Source: Plumapathes pennacea
Taxonomy: Eukaryota; Cnidaria; Anthozoa; Antipatharia; Myriopathidae
Length of the DNA: 64,000 bases
Assembly (NCBI GenBank): GCA_964036295.1
Contig: OZ038470.1
Span: forward strand, 9,391,078 to 9,455,077
Direction: 5' to 3'
The translations under genes were made by a program, and so were the position numbers. A model generated the notes under the pieces. It made no database searches, was not told the origin of the DNA, and saw only the letters and a list, made by a program, of their open reading frames with translations. The stretch's first letter is position 1. Each line of letters opens with the position of its first letter. This document shows positions 21,200 to 35,288 of this stretch, piece by piece.

Positions 21200-22221
21200 A
21201 TGAAAAACATGGAAAAGATTTATTACTCTTCTAGAAAGGATATTGGAAGGGTTTATCCGCAGTCAAGAAACTTTCTACAGAAGCTAAAGTTAGCCTAGAA
21301 GAAGCAAGAGATTGGCTATCAAAACAGGCGCTTTGGCAAATTTATCTTCCTCCACCGAATTATGTTCCAATACCACATTGGATTATTTCAGAACCAAACG
21401 AAATTCACCAAGCAGATCTCCTATTCCTCCCCCACGATAAAGTCGGAAGAAAAACTTATATATATATATATGCTTTAGTCGTTATTGATATTGCTTCAAG
21501 ATATGTCGATGTAGAAGCTTTGACAAGTAAATCAAGTGATGAAGTGTCAAACGCTTTCAAGAAAATTTACTCAAGAAAGTAAAAATGGCCAAAAACTTGT
21601 TGATCCGGGAAGAGAGTTTGTTGGATCTGTAACGGTTCTTATGAATGAAAAAAAGCTAGTTATCAAAGATCGAAAACTGCTAATCACAGAGCACAAGCAT
21701 TCGTCGAGAGAGCGAACAAAACATTGGGAGAAAAAATATTTAGTCAACAATATGCTGACGAAATGTTAACTGAAGGTAGATCAACAAAGTGGATAAATAG
21801 ATTACCAAATATCGTGAAAACTATCAACAACCACGTCACTCGACTGACTGGCAAAAAAGCCATCGACGCTTATCGTGAGAAAATTGTTGAACAACAGACT
21901 AAGAATTATTCAAGACCTGTTGGGTTTAATGAAAAAAGGCTTGACTCAATCGAAAAAGTAAGATATCTTGTCTTGCCAGGAGAGGAAGAAGGAGGAAACC
22001 TAAGAAGGGCAACAGATCCCATATGGAGTACAAACGTTTTTGAGTTGAAAAAATCCATAATATCTAAAAATCAACCAGTTTTGTATTATTTAGTCGATGG
22101 ACCAAAAAGAGGATTCGCCAGAGAAGAGTTACTAATCATACCATATGGCACAGAATTACCTCCAAAAATTTTTCTTAAAACAATAACTTTTCTAAATATC
22201 TTTAATCCTATAATGCCTTAA
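21200..22221 (+). pseudogene. INT: Polinton integrase, A2 copy
   Basis: Same breaks and tail as 596-1617. Confidence 0.92.
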
Positions 22222-22966
22222 GGCTAAGGTGTCTATCCCATTTGGTAATATGTTTCTTTTATCGTCTTCCCTACTAAGTGCTATTTTGTTCACTTCTTCC
22301 GTGTATATGTCATGATCGCGACTTCTAATTAGATTCATCACCCTCATTTTCTTACCGCCGTTGATACGACAATCTTCATAATCCTGAAAATTTATATCCT
22401 TATTAACAAGAAGGTTATTGGAATGTTTAAGGATGAAGTCGGTGGAAGACACGTTTGAAGAATCGAGTACGTAAGAGTCAAGCTTAGCTCTCAAACTGAC
22501 AAACTCTGAAATTTGTCTTCCACCGACTTCATCCTTAAACATTCCAATAACCTTCTTGTTAACTCCAGTAGTAATTCCTGAAGGATGATCCTTTGGGTAA
22601 TTACTAGTGTCAAACGATGTTAAGACATCCCCACTAATACCTTTATAAAAATCATCCGTCTCTATCTCATATATTAATGAATAAGTGTCAGTAAATAGTA
22701 ACCTTGCCTTATCATTGTACTTCTCTTTGATGTAACCATAATGAAAATCATACATCAACGTTTTACTTATGTCAAGTATTGACATTCCCAAGTAAACTGG
22801 TTTATCAAATAATAGCTTCGTCCTATGCATGTGAATAGCTGCTAAATCATTCACAAAATATTTTCCTTCTATCAAAGCTTGGTTTTGAGATAAGTTTCCT
22901 AGCTTGTGACTCGTTAGTGACCAACTTAATGTCTACCCTATTTCGGATATTTTCCATGGTTTTTCC
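22192..22966 (-). pseudogene. POLB: PolB C-terminal fragment, A2 copy
   Basis: Same as 1588-2362; DTYS motif and inverted duplication. Confidence 0.92.
22403..22562. repeat. Inverted repeat in PolB (A2)
   Basis: Perfect arms 22403-22451 and 22514-22562. Confidence 0.94.
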
Positions 22967-23424
22967 TCAGACACTTTTGATGCATACCTGCAAATTCTTC
23001 TTCCTAATTGTTTATTATTCAACAAATCTTTCTTCAAAGACTCTTCATCGTCCAAAGTAAGGATATACGAAAGTCCTTTAAAAATTCCATCAACAACTAT
23101 TCCCATTCCATCTTTCATTAACTCTTGTCCGGACTTTTCTTCATAAACTTTGAATAAACATTCTAAATCAGAATCCTTCATCTTTCTAATATCAACTGCA
23201 CTTATGTTTTCTCCTACATATTCTTCCAAACCAAGCGTCATGGCAACTGACGCAAGAATATCTCTTTTTCTCGATATTTCACTTTGTACCTCTGGATCTA
23301 TTTCAGCTTCCTTTTGTGATTCTTTCTTCTTACTTTGTGTTAGTTTTCTTTTTGCTTTAGGTTTTTGTTCTTCTTTTGTTTCGTTCTTTTCAAGATTAAC
23401 GTAATCGTTTACAGTTTCTGCCAT
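22933..23424 (-). pseudogene. Charged unknown protein, A2 copy
   Basis: 163 codons, same as A1. Confidence 0.6.
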
Positions 23425-23444
23425 TTATTTGTCATAACAAAATT

Positions 23445-24040
23445 TTAAGTTGTTTGTGGAATTTCAATATGATATGAAAATGGATGGCGAAGAGAAAAAC
23501 AAATCCTTGAGTGTTTTTCATTTTTTAGTATTTCACAAATAGTTTTCTTTTCATTATTATCAATTCCAGAACCAAACTTTTTAAAAAGTAAATCTGTTCC
23601 ATCAAATTCTGGATTATAAAATGCAATAATGCAACCAAGATTTTCTCTGAATGGTTTCGCAATGCTAGTCAATTGTTGAGTTAGAACCCAAACAGAAATT
23701 CCAATATGTCGTCCACTGAAGCGAGATCGATGAGTTTGCTGCTTCGTTTCTTCACATCTGCACTCACTGCACAATCATCAAGAATTATGAGAACTTTGGT
23801 TTGTCTTTGTAAATCATCCATTTTGGTGTCGTGAAATAGATCTGCACAAATCTCCAAACACTCTTCAACATCTTCAGATTCACTCGCATTTGGCATCGTG
23901 ACGAAAAAGCATTTGTCAAGATTAGCGAACCCTTCATAAGTTTTGTTAGTGGCGAACGTTGGACAAATCAAACAAAAAAGTCGAAAACATACTTGGTCGA
24001 TCTTGGTCAGTAATCAAGCAAAATCGTATATTTTTAAATC
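23445..24040 (-). pseudogene. ATP: Packaging ATPase, A2 copy, Walker A deleted
   Basis: Same 42-bp loss as A1, near 24000. Confidence 0.88.
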
Positions 24041-25296
24041 TTATGAAGATGGCTGAATCCTTACATCTTTCACAACTCCATCACTAACGAAGACTGCTGC
24101 ATCTGAAACAACAAACACGTGACAATCGACGGTCGTAGAAGCAATTCCAGCCACGTCTACAACTAATCTCACACCATCCTGAGATCTTCCAACCACAATT
24201 CCGTCTCCATGAAGATTGTTATCTGGTGTGGATCTCAAATCAATCCACAATGCGAACTTGCCATTATGAAAGTCAATTTCCTTAAAGTGATCCTCGACAT
24301 AATCAAACCTTTTCAAAATCATTGGCCAAACATTCCGTCTGAAAATAACTTGTGTGGAACACCATTTATAGAAACCTTTACCGAATTAACAAGAGGATTA
24401 ATATACTGCTCAGCTTTTCTTTCTCCTGAATCGAAACTCTTTAAAAAGAATAACATGATTCCCTTTCATACAACTTCTTGGTGTGTGTACGTGCAAATTA
24501 AAAACAGCCCCCGTACCAATATCCTTCGAGACTAACGTTTCAAAATGATGCACATCCTCAAAGTAAAAAAGTTCTCCCACTTTGATAAACGCTACTCGCT
24601 TGAATTGCTAAATTTTCATCTTCAATGGTTGCGTATTCCAATTCTATGTGTGTTAACTCATATCCATGGCCTTTGGTATTGTCTGAAGTTACAACTATAT
24701 CAGACGCATTAGCAAGTTTTATCTCAAATCTTAGGTTTGACTTCAGCCCACTTTGATAATAAACCCCATGATCGTCTAACAGCGGGTGAGATAGTGGAAT
24801 ACGATACCTCTGAGCGTAGGATAAATTCGTGAGTTTCATAATCTTAGAATCGCCAGTTTCTGCCGCTCTAATCTTTCTTTTGTCTTCTTGTCATGATTCC
24901 TCTTTTCATATCTTCCTCACACGTCAACATATCATGATACCCATGAAAAATGTCATATTTGTCTGTGTCACAAATAGTTTTTCCTCCAAAGAAAATTTTC
25001 ATGTGATTCACTAAGTTTCTTGATACGTTTTGAACGAGGTGGTTGCTTGCAACACCCTTTTCTATCTTGACGTTAAACCTCAAAAACATACTCTTTGGAA
25101 CGAAAACCATGTTTCATACAACCTCGGGTACATTAACATAAAGTGTTTTTCCAGGCTTAGCAGACGATGGTGTGAAAGTCGTCCTATGAACTGTCCTCTC
25201 TGCCTTCATTGCCTTCGACAATCTTGGCCTTCTATTCGGATTAAGTATTTTCTGCAAACGACATATTATTTTAAAAACATCAAAACAAATCTTTAA
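24041..25296 (-). pseudogene. MCP: Major capsid protein, A2 copy
   Basis: Same four pieces as A1. Confidence 0.87.
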
Positions 25297-26286
25297 ATGA
25301 AAAACATGGAAAAGATTTATTACTCTTCTCGAAAGGATATTGGAAGGGTTTATCCGCAGTCAAGAAACTTTCTACAGAAGCTAAAGTTAGCCTAGAAGAA
25401 GCAAGAGATTGGCTATCAAAACAGGCGCTTTGGCAAATTTATCTTCCTCCACCGAATTATGTTCCAAGACCACATTGGATTATTTCAGAACCAAACGAAA
25501 TTCACCAAGCAGATCTCCTATTCCTCCCCCACGATAAAGTCGGAAGAAAAACTTATATATATACATATGCTTTAGTCGTTATTGATATTGCTTCAAGATA
25601 TATCGATGTAGAAGCTTTGACAAGTAAATCAAGTGATGAAGTGTCAAACGCTTTCAAGAAAATTTACTCAAGAAAGTAAAAATGGCAAAAACTTTGATTG
25701 TTCATCCGGGAAGAGAGTTTGTTGGATCTGTAACGGTTCTTATGAATGAAAAGAAGCTAGTTATCAAAGATCGGAAACTGCTAATCACAGAGCACAAGCA
25801 TTCGTCGAGAGAGCGAACAAAACATTAGGAGAAAAAATATTTAGTCAACAATATGCTGACGAAATGTTAACTGAAGGTAGATCAACAAAGTGGATAAATA
25901 GATTACCAAATATCGTGAAAACTATCGACAACCACGTCACTCGACTGACTGGCAAAAAAGCCATCGACCCTTATCGTGAGAAAAATGTTGAACAACAGAC
26001 TAAGAATTATTCAAGACCTGTTGGGTTTAATGAAAAAAGGCTTGACTCAATCGAAAAAGTAAGATATCTTGTCTTGCCAGGAGAGGAAGAAGGAGGAAAC
26101 CTAAGAAGGGCAACAGATCCCATATGGAGTACAAACGTTTTTGAGTTGAAAAAATCCATAATATCTAAAAATCAACCAGTTTTGTATTATTTAGTCGATG
26201 GACCAAAAAGAGGATTCGCCAGAGAAGAATTACTAATCATACCATATGGCACAGAATTACCTCCAAAATTTGTCTTAAAACAATAA
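25297..26286 (+). pseudogene. INT: Polinton integrase, B2 copy
   Basis: Same as B1, including CAT at the second catalytic codon (25703-25705). Confidence 0.92.
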
Positions 26287-26291
26287 CTTTT

Positions 26292-27066
26292 CTAAATATC
26301 TTTAATCCTATAATGCCTTAAGGCTAAGGTGTCTATCCCATTTGGTAATATGTTTCTTTTATCGTCTTCCCTACTAAGTGCTATTTTGTTCACTTCTTCC
26401 GTGTATATGTCATGATCGCGACTTCTAATTAGATTCATCACCCTCATTTTCTTACCGCCGTTGATACGACAATCTTCATAATCCTGAAAATTTATATCCT
26501 TATTAACAAGAAGGTTATTGGAATGTTTAAGGATGAAGTCGGTGGAAGACACGTTTGAAGAATCGAGTACGTAAGAGTCAAGCTTAGCTCTCAAACTGAC
26601 AAACTCTGAAATTTGTCTTCCACCAACTTCATCCTTAAACATTCCAATAACCTTCTTGTTAACTCCAGTAGTAATTCCTGAAGGATGATCCTTTGGGTAA
26701 TTACTAGTGTCAAACGATGTTAAGACATCTCCACTAACACCTTTATAAAAATCATCCGTCTCTATCTCATATATTAATGAATAAGTGTCAGTAAATAGTA
26801 ACCTTGCCTTATCATTGTACTTCTCTTTGATGTAACCATAATGAAAATCATACATCAACGTTTTACTTATGTCAAGTATTGACATTCCCAAGTAAACTGG
26901 TTTATCAAATAATAGCTTCGTCCTATGCATGTGAATAGCTGCTAAATCATTCACAAAATATTTTCCTTCTATCAAAGCTTGGTTTTGAGATAAGTTTCCT
27001 AGCTTGTGACTCGTTAGTGACCAACTTAATGTCTACCCTATTTCGGATATTTTCCATGGTTTTTCC
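26292..27066 (-). pseudogene. POLB: PolB C-terminal fragment, B2 copy
   Basis: Same as B1. Confidence 0.92.
26503..26662. repeat. Inverted repeat in PolB (B2)
   Basis: Arms 26503-26551 and 26614-26662, one mismatch as in B1. Confidence 0.93.
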
Positions 27067-27522
27067 TCAGACACTTTTGATGCATACCTGCAAATTCTTC
27101 TTCCTAATTGTTTATTATTCAACAAATCTTTCTTCAAAGACTCTTCATCGTCCAAAGTAAGGATATACGAAAGTCCTTTAAAAATTCCAAACAACTATTC
27201 CCATTCCATCTTTCATTAACTCTTGTCCGGACTTTTCTTCATAAACTTTGAATAAACATTCTAAATCAGAATCCTTCATTTTTCTAATATCAACTGCACT
27301 TATGTTTTCTCCTACATATTCTTCCAAACCAAGCGTCATGGCAACACACGCAAGAATATCTCTTTTTCTCGATATTTCACTTTGTACCTCTGGATCTATT
27401 TCAGCTTCCTTTTGTGATTCTTTCTTCTTACTTTGTGTTAGTTTTCTTTTTGCTTTAGGTTTTTGTTCTTCTTTTGTTTCGTTCTCTTCAAGATTAACGT
27501 AATCGTTTACAGTTTCTGCCAT
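27033..27522 (-). pseudogene. Charged unknown protein, B2 copy, truncated
   Basis: Same 2-bp deletion as B1; the frame stops at 27178. Confidence 0.65.
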
Positions 27523-27542
27523 TTATTTGTCATAACAAAATT

Positions 27543-28180
27543 TTAAGTTGTTTGTGGAATTTCAATATGATATGAAAATGGATGGCGAAGAGAAAAACAA
27601 ATCCTTGAGTGTTTTTCAATTTTTAGTATTTCACAAATAGTTTTCTTTTCATTATTATCAATTCCAGAACCAAACTTTTTAAAAAGTAAATCTGTTCCAT
27701 CAAATTCTGGATTATAAAATGCAATAATGCAACCAAGATTTTCTCTGAATGGTTTCGCAATGCTAGTCAATTGTTGAGTTAGAACCCAAACAGAAATTCC
27801 AATATGTCGTCCACTGAAGCGAGATCGATGAGTTTGCTGCTTCGTTTCTTCACATCTGCACTCACTGCACAATCATCAAGAATTATGAGAACTTTGGTTT
27901 GTCTTTGTAAATCATCCATTTTGATGTCGTGAAATAGATCTGCACAAATCTCCAAACACTCTTCAACATCTTCAGATTCACTCGCATTTGGCATCGTGAC
28001 GAAAAAGCATTTGTCAAGATTAGCGAACCCTTCATAAGTTTTGTTAGTGGCGAACGTTGGACAAATCAAACAAAAAAGTCGAAAACATACTTGGTCGATC
28101 TCTCAAAAGATCGACCAAGTATTGTGTTTTCCCACAATTTGTTGGGCCAGTAATCAAGCAAAATCGTATATTTTTAAATC
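27543..28180 (-). pseudogene. ATP: Packaging ATPase, B2 copy
   Basis: Same as B1. Confidence 0.88.
28087..28122. repeat. Hairpin next to Walker A (B2)
   Basis: Arms 28087-28101 and 28108-28122. Confidence 0.94.
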
Positions 28181-29436
28181 TTATGAAGATGGCTGAATCC
28201 TTACATCTTTCACAACTCCATCACTAACGAAGACTGCTGCATCTGAAACAACAAACACGTGACAATCGACGGTCGTAAAAGCAATTCCAGCCACGTCTAC
28301 AACTAATCTCACACCATCCTGAGATCTTCCAACCACAATTCCGTCTCCATGAAGATTGTTATCTGGTGTGGATCTCAAATCAATCCACAATGCGAACTTG
28401 CCATTATGAAAGTCAATTTCCTTAAAGTGATCCTCGACATAATCAAACCTTTTCAAAATCATTGGCCAAACATTCCGTCTGAAAATAACTTGTGTGGAAC
28501 ACCATTTATAGAAACCTTTACCGAATTAACAAGAGGATTAATAAACTCCTCAGCTTTTCTTTCTCCTGAATCGAAACTCTTTAAAAAGAATAACATGATT
28601 CCCTTTCATACAACTTCTTGGTGTGTTTACGTGCAAATTAAAAACAGCCCCCGTACCAATATCCTTCCAGGCTAACGTTTCAAAATGATGCACATCCTCA
28701 AAGTAAAAAAGTTCTCCCACTTTGATAAACGCTACTCGCTTGAATTGCTAAATTTTCATCTTCAATGGTTGCGTATTCCAATTCTATGTGTGTTAACTCA
28801 TATCCATGGCCTTTGGTATTGTCTGAAGTTACAACTATATCAGACGCATTAGCAAGTTTTATCTCAAATCTTAGGTTTGACTTCAGCCCACTTTGATAAT
28901 AAACCCCATGATCGTCTAACAGCGGGTGAGATAGTGGAATACGATACCTCTGAGCGTAGGATAAATTCGTGAGTTTCATAATCTTAGAATCGCCAGTTTC
29001 TGCCGCTCTAATCTTTCTTTTGTCTTCTTGTCATGATTCCTCTTTTCATATCTTCCTCACACGTCAACATATCATGATACCCATGAAAAATGTCATATTT
29101 GTCTGTGTCACAAATAGTTTTTCCTCCAAAGAAAATTTTCATGTGGTTCACTAAGTTTCTTGATACGTTTTGAACGAGGTGGTTGCTTGCAACACCCTTT
29201 TCTATCTTGACGTTAAACCTCAAAAACATACTCTTTGGAACGAAAACCATGTTTCATACAACCTCGGGTACATTAACATAAAGTGTTTTTCCAGGCTTAG
29301 CAGACGATGGTGTGAAAGTCGTCCTATGAACTGTCCTCTCTGCCTTCATTACCTTCGACAATCTTGGCCTTCTATTCGGATTAAGTATTTTCTGCAAACG
29401 ACATATTATTTTAAAAACATCAAAACAAATCTTTAA
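28181..29436 (-). pseudogene. MCP: Major capsid protein, B2 copy
   Basis: Same as B1; the 5' frame is open through 29472. Confidence 0.87.
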
Positions 29437-30357
29437 ATGAAAAACATGGAAAAGATTTATCACTCTTCTCAAAAGGATATTGGAAGGGTTTATCCGCAGT
29501 CAAGAAACTTTCTACAGAAGCTAAAGTTAGCCTAGAAGAAGCAAGAGATTGGCTATCAAAACAGGCGCTTTGGCAAATTTATCTTCCTCCACCGAATTAT
29601 GTTCCAAGACCACACATCGGAAGAAAAACTTATATATATATATGCTTTAGTCGTTATTGATATTGCTTCAAGATATGTCGATGTAGAAGCTTTGACAAGT
29701 AAATCAAGTGATGAAGTGTCAAACGCTTTCAAGAAAATTTACTCAAGAAAGTAAAAATGGCCAAAAACTTGTTGATCCGGGAAGAGAGTTTGTTGGATCT
29801 GTAACGGTTCTTATGAATGAAAAAAAGCTAGTTATCAAAGATCGGAAACTGCTAATCACAGAGCACAAGCATTCGTCGAGAGAGCGAACAAAACATTGGG
29901 AGAAAAAATATTTAGTCAACAATATGCTGACGAAATGTTAACTGAAGGTAGATCAACAAAGTGGATAAATAGATTACCAAATATCGTGAAAACTATCAAC
30001 AACCACGTCACTCGACTGACTGACAAAAAAGCCATCGACGCTTATCGTGAGAAAAATGTTGAACAAAAGACTAAGAATCATTCAAGACCTGTTGGGTTTA
30101 ATGAAAAAAGGCTTGACTCAATCGAAAAAGTAAGATATCTTGTCTTGCCAGGAGAGGAAGAAGGAGGAAACCTAAGAAGGGCAACAGATCCCATATGGAG
30201 TACAAACGTTTTTGAGTTGAAAAAATCCATAATATCTAAAAATCAACCAGTTTTGTATTATTTAGTCGATGGACCAAAAAGAGGATTCGCCAGAGAAGAA
30301 TTACTAATCATACCATATGACACAGAATTACCTCCAAAATTTGTCTTAAAACAATAA
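29437..30357 (+). pseudogene. INT: Polinton integrase, C2 copy, core deleted
   Basis: Same core deletion as C1, near 29615. Confidence 0.92.
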
Positions 30358-30362
30358 CTTTT

Positions 30363-31136
30363 CTAAATATCTTTAATCCTATAATGCCTTAAGGCTAAGG
30401 TGTCTACCCGATTTGGTAATATGTTTCTTTCATCGTCTTCCCTACTAAGTGCTATTTTGTTCACTTCTTCCGTGTATATGTCATGATCGCGACTTCTAAT
30501 TAGATTCATCACCCTCATTTTCTTACCGCCGTTGATACGACAATCTTCATAATCCTGAAAATTTATATCCTTATAACGACAGCCTTCTTAACGCCCTTAC
30601 ACTTCTTTTCCTCCTTCGTTTGAAGAATCGAGTACGTAAGAGTAAAGCTTAGCTCCCAAGCTGACAAACTCTGAAATTTGTCTTCCACCGACTTCATCCT
30701 TAAACATTCCAATAACCTTCTTGTTAACTCCAGTAGTAATTCCTGAAGGATGATCCTTTGGGTAATTACTAGTGTCAAACGATGTTAAGACATCCCCACT
30801 AATACCTTTATAAGAATCATCCCTCTCTATCTCATACATTAATGAATAAGTGTCAGTAAATAGTAACCTTGCCTTATCATTGTACTTCTCTTTGATGTAA
30901 CCATAATGAAAATCATACATCAACGTTTTACTTATGTCAAGTATTGACATTCCCAAGTAAACTGGTTTATCAAATAATAGCTTCGTTCTATGCATGTGAA
31001 TAGCTGCTAAATCATCACAAAATATTTTCCTTCTATCAATATCAAAGCTTGGTTTTGAGATAAGTTTCCTAGCTTGTGAGTCGTTAGCGACCAACTTAAT
31101 GTCTACCCTATTTCGGATATTTTCCATGGTTTTTCC
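30363..31136 (-). pseudogene. POLB: PolB C-terminal fragment, C2 copy
   Basis: Same as C1, with the native KKCKGVKKAVV segment and the 1-bp deletion near 30573. Confidence 0.93.
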
Positions 31137-31594
31137 TCAGAAACTTTTGATGCATACCTGCAAATTCTTCTTCCTAATTGTTTATTATTCAACAAATCTT
31201 TCTTCAAAGACTCTTCATCGTCCAAAGTAAGGATATACGAAAGTCCTTTAAAAATTCCATCAACAACTATTCCCATTCCATCTTTCATTAACTCTTGTCC
31301 GGACTTTTCTTCATAAACTTTGAATAAACATTCTAAATCAGAATCCTTCATCTTTCTAATATCAACTGCACTTATGTTTTCTCCTACATATTCTTCCAAA
31401 CCAAGCGTCATGGCAACTGACGCAAGAATATCTCTTTTTCTCGATATTTCACTTTGTACCTCTGGATCTATTTCAGCTTCCTTTTGTGATTCTTTCTTCT
31501 TACTTTGTGTTAGTTTTCTTTTTGCTTTAGGTTTTTGTTCTTCTCTTGTTTCGTTCTCTTCAAGATTAACGTAATCGTTTACAGTTTCTGCCAT
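31103..31594 (-). pseudogene. Charged unknown protein, C2 copy
   Basis: 163 codons, same as C1. Confidence 0.6.
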
Positions 31595-31614
31595 TTATTT
31601 GTCATAACAAAATT

Positions 31615-32253
31615 TTAAGTTGTTTGTGGAATTTCAATATGATATGAAAATGGATGGCGAAGAGAAAAACAAATCCTTGAGTGTTTTTCATTTTTTAGTA
31701 TTTCACAAATAGTTTTCTTTTCATTATTATCAATTCCAGAACCAAACTTTTTAAAAAGTAAATCTGTTCCATCAAATTCTGGATTATAAAATGCAATAAT
31801 GCAACCAAGATTTTCTCTGAATGGTTTCGCAATGCTAGTCAATTGTTGAGTTAGAACCCAAACAGAAATTCCAATATGTCGTCCACTGAAAGCGAGATCG
31901 ATGAGTTTGCTGCTTCGTTTCTTCACATCTGCACTCACTGCACAATCATCAAGAATTATGAGAACTTTGGTTTGTCTTTGTAAATCATCCATTTTGGTGT
32001 CGTGAAATAGATCTGCACAAATCTCCAAACACTCTTCAACATCTTCAGATTCACTCGCATTTGGCATCGTGACGAAAAAGCATTTGTCAAGATTAGCGAA
32101 CCCTTCATAAGTTTTGTTAGTGGCGAACGTTGGACAAATCAAACAATAAAGTCGAAAACATACTTGGTCGATCTCTCAAAAGATCGACCAAGTATTGTGT
32201 TTTCCCACAATTTGTTGGGCCAGTAATCAAGCAAAATCGTATATTTTTAAATC
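31615..32253 (-). pseudogene. ATP: Packaging ATPase, C2 copy
   Basis: Continuous core frame 31615-32142, as in C1. Confidence 0.9.
32160..32195. repeat. Hairpin next to Walker A (C2)
   Basis: Arms 32160-32174 and 32181-32195. Confidence 0.94.
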
Positions 32254-33521
32254 TTATGAAGATGGCTGAATCCTTACATCTTTCACAACTCCATCACTAA
32301 CGAAGATTGCTGCACCTGAAACAACAAACACGTGACAATCGACGGTCGTAGAAGCAATTCCAGCCACGTCTACAACTAATCTCACACCATCCTGAGATCT
32401 TCCAACCACAATTCCGTCTCCATGAAGATTGTTAACTGGTGTGGATCTCAAATCAATCCACAATGCGAACTTGCCATTATGAAAGTCAATTTCCTTAAAG
32501 TGATCCTCGACATAATCAAACCTTTTCAAAATCATTGGCCAAACATCCTCTCGTAAAATTTCGTCTGAAAATAACTTGTGTGGAACACCATTTATAGAAA
32601 CCTTTACCGAATTAACAAGAGGATTAATATACTGCTCAGCTTTTCTTTCTCCTGAATGGAAACTCTTTATAAAGAATAACAAGATTCCTTTCATACAACT
32701 TCTTGGTGTGTTTACGTGCAAATTAAAAACAGCCCCCGTACCAATATCCTTCGAGGCTAACGTTTCAAAATGATGCACATCCTCAAAGTAAAAAAGTTCT
32801 CCCACTTTGATAAACGCTACTCGCTTGAATTGCTAAATTTTCATCTTCAATGGTTGCGTATTCCAATTCTATGTGTGTTAACTCATATCCATGGCCTTTG
32901 GTATTGTCTGAAGTTACAACTATATCAGACGCATTAGCAAGTTTTATCTCAAATCTTAGGTTTGACTTCAGCCCACTTTGATAATAAACCCCATGATCGT
33001 CTAACAGCGGGTGAGATAGTGGAATACGATACCTCTGAGCGTAGGATAAATTAGTGAGTTTCATAATCTTAGAATCGCCAGTTTCTGCCGCTCTAATCTT
33101 TCTTTTGTCTTCTTGTCATGATTCCTCTTTTCATATCTTCCTCACACGTCAACATATCATGATACCCATGAAAAATGTCATATTTGTCTGTGTCACAAAT
33201 AGTTTTTCCTCCAAAGAAAATCTTCATGTGGTTCACTAAGTTTCTTGATACGTTTTGAACGAGGTGGTTGCTTGCAACACCCTTTTCTATCTTGACGTTA
33301 AACCTCAAAAACATACTCTTTGGAACGAAAACCATGTTTCATACAACATGGGGTACATTAACATAAAGTGTTTTTCCAGGCTAAGCAGACGATGGTGTGA
33401 AAGTTGTCCTATGAACTGTCCTCTCTGCCTTCATTACCTTCGACAATCTTGGCCTTCTATTCGGATTAAGTATTTTCTGCAAACGACATATTATTTTAAA
33501 AACATCAAAACAAATCTTTAA
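32254..33521 (-). pseudogene. MCP: Major capsid protein, C2 copy
   Basis: Long C-terminal piece 32254-32805, as in C1. Confidence 0.89.
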
Positions 33522-34543
33522 ATGAAAAACATGGAAAAGATTTATTACTCTTCTCAAAAGGATATTGGAAGGGTTTATCCGCAGTCAAGAAACTTTCTAC
33601 AGAAGCTAAAGTTAGCCTAGAAGAAGCAAGAGATTGGCTATCAAAACAGGCGCTTTGGCAAATTTATCTTCCTCCACCGAATTATGTTCCAAGACCACAT
33701 TGGATTATTTCAGAACCAAACGAAATTCACCAAGCAGATCTCCTATTCCTCCCCCACGATAAAGTCGGAAGAAAAACTTATATATATATATATGCTTTAG
33801 TCGTTATTGATATTGCTTCAAGATATGTCGATGTAGAAGCTTTGACAAGTAAATCAAGTGATGAAGTGTCAAACGCTTTCAAGAAAATTTACTCAAGAAA
33901 GTAAAAATGGCCAAAAACTTGTTGATCCGGGAAGAGAGTTTGTTGGATCTGTAACGGTTCTTATGAATGAAAAGAAGCTAGTTATCAAAGATCGAAAACT
34001 GCTAATCACAGAGCACAAGCATTCGTCGAGAGAGCGAACAAAACATTGGGACAAAAAATATTTAGTCAAAAATATGCTGACGAAATGTTAACTGAAGGTA
34101 GATCAACAAAGTGGATAAATAGATTACCAAATATCGTGAAAACTATCAACAACCACGTCACTCGACTGACTGGCAAAAAAGCCATCGACGCTTATCGTGA
34201 GAAAAATGTTGAACAAAAGACTAAGAATTATTCAAGACCTGTTGGGTTTAATGAAAAAAGGCTTGACTCAATCGAAAAAGTAAGATATCTTGTCTTGCCA
34301 GGAGAGGAAGAAGGAGGAAACGTAAGAAGGGCAACAGATCCCATATGGAGTACAAACGTTTTTGAGTTGAAAAAATCTATAATATCTAAAAATCAACCAG
34401 TTTTGTATTATTTAGTCGATGGACCAAAAAGAGGATTCGCCAGAGAAGAATTACTAATCATACCATATGGCACAGAATTACCTCCAAAAATTTTTCTTAA
34501 AACAATAACTTTTCTAAATATCTTTAATCCTATAATGCCTTAA
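33522..34543 (+). pseudogene. INT: Polinton integrase, D2 copy
   Basis: Same as D1. Confidence 0.92.
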
Positions 34544-35288
34544 GGCTAAGGTGTCTATCCCATTTGGTAATATGTTTCTTTTATCGTCTTCCCTACTAAG
34601 TGCTATTTTGTTCACTTCTTCCGTGTATATGTCATGATCGCGACTTCTAATTAGATTCATCACCCTCATTTTCTTACCGCCGTTGATACGACAATCTTCA
34701 TAATCCTGAAAATTTATATCCTTATTAACAAGAAGGTTATTGGAATGTTTAAGGATGAAGTCGGTGGAAGACACGTTTGAAGAATCGAGTACGTAAGAGT
34801 CAAGCTTAGCTCTCAAACTGACAAACTCTGAAATTTGTCTTCCACCGACTTCATCCTTAAACATTCCAATAACCTTCTTGTTAACTCCAGTAGTAATTCC
34901 TGAAGGATGATCCTTTGGGTAATTACTAGTGTCAAACGATGTTAAGACATCTCCACTAACACCTTTATAAAAATCATCCGTCTCTATCTCATATATTAAT
35001 GAATAAGTGTCAGTAAATAGTAACCTTGCCTTATCATTGTACTTCTCTTTGATGTAACCATAATGAAAATCATACATCAACGTTTTACTTATGTCAAGTA
35101 TTGACATTCCCAAGTAAACTGGTTTATCAAATAATAGCTTCGTCCTATGCATGTGAATAGCTGCTAAATCATTCACAAAATATTTTCCTTCTATCAAAGC
35201 TTGGTATTGAGATAAGTTTCCTAGCTTGTGACTCGTTAGTGACCAACTTAATGTCTACCCTATTTCGGATATTTTCCATGGTTTTTCC
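34514..35288 (-). pseudogene. POLB: PolB C-terminal fragment, D2 copy
   Basis: Same as D1, including the private T-to-A change near 35206. Confidence 0.92.
34725..34884. repeat. Inverted repeat in PolB (D2)
   Basis: Perfect arms 34725-34773 and 34836-34884. Confidence 0.94.

Larger units (their letters stand above)
21200..25296. repeat. Monomer A2
   Basis: No difference from A1 was noticed, including the Walker A deletion. Confidence 0.92.
25297..29436. repeat. Monomer B2
   Basis: No difference from B1 was noticed. Confidence 0.92.
29437..33521. repeat. Monomer C2
   Basis: No difference from C1 was noticed, including the INT deletion and the 1-bp PolB deletion. Confidence 0.92.
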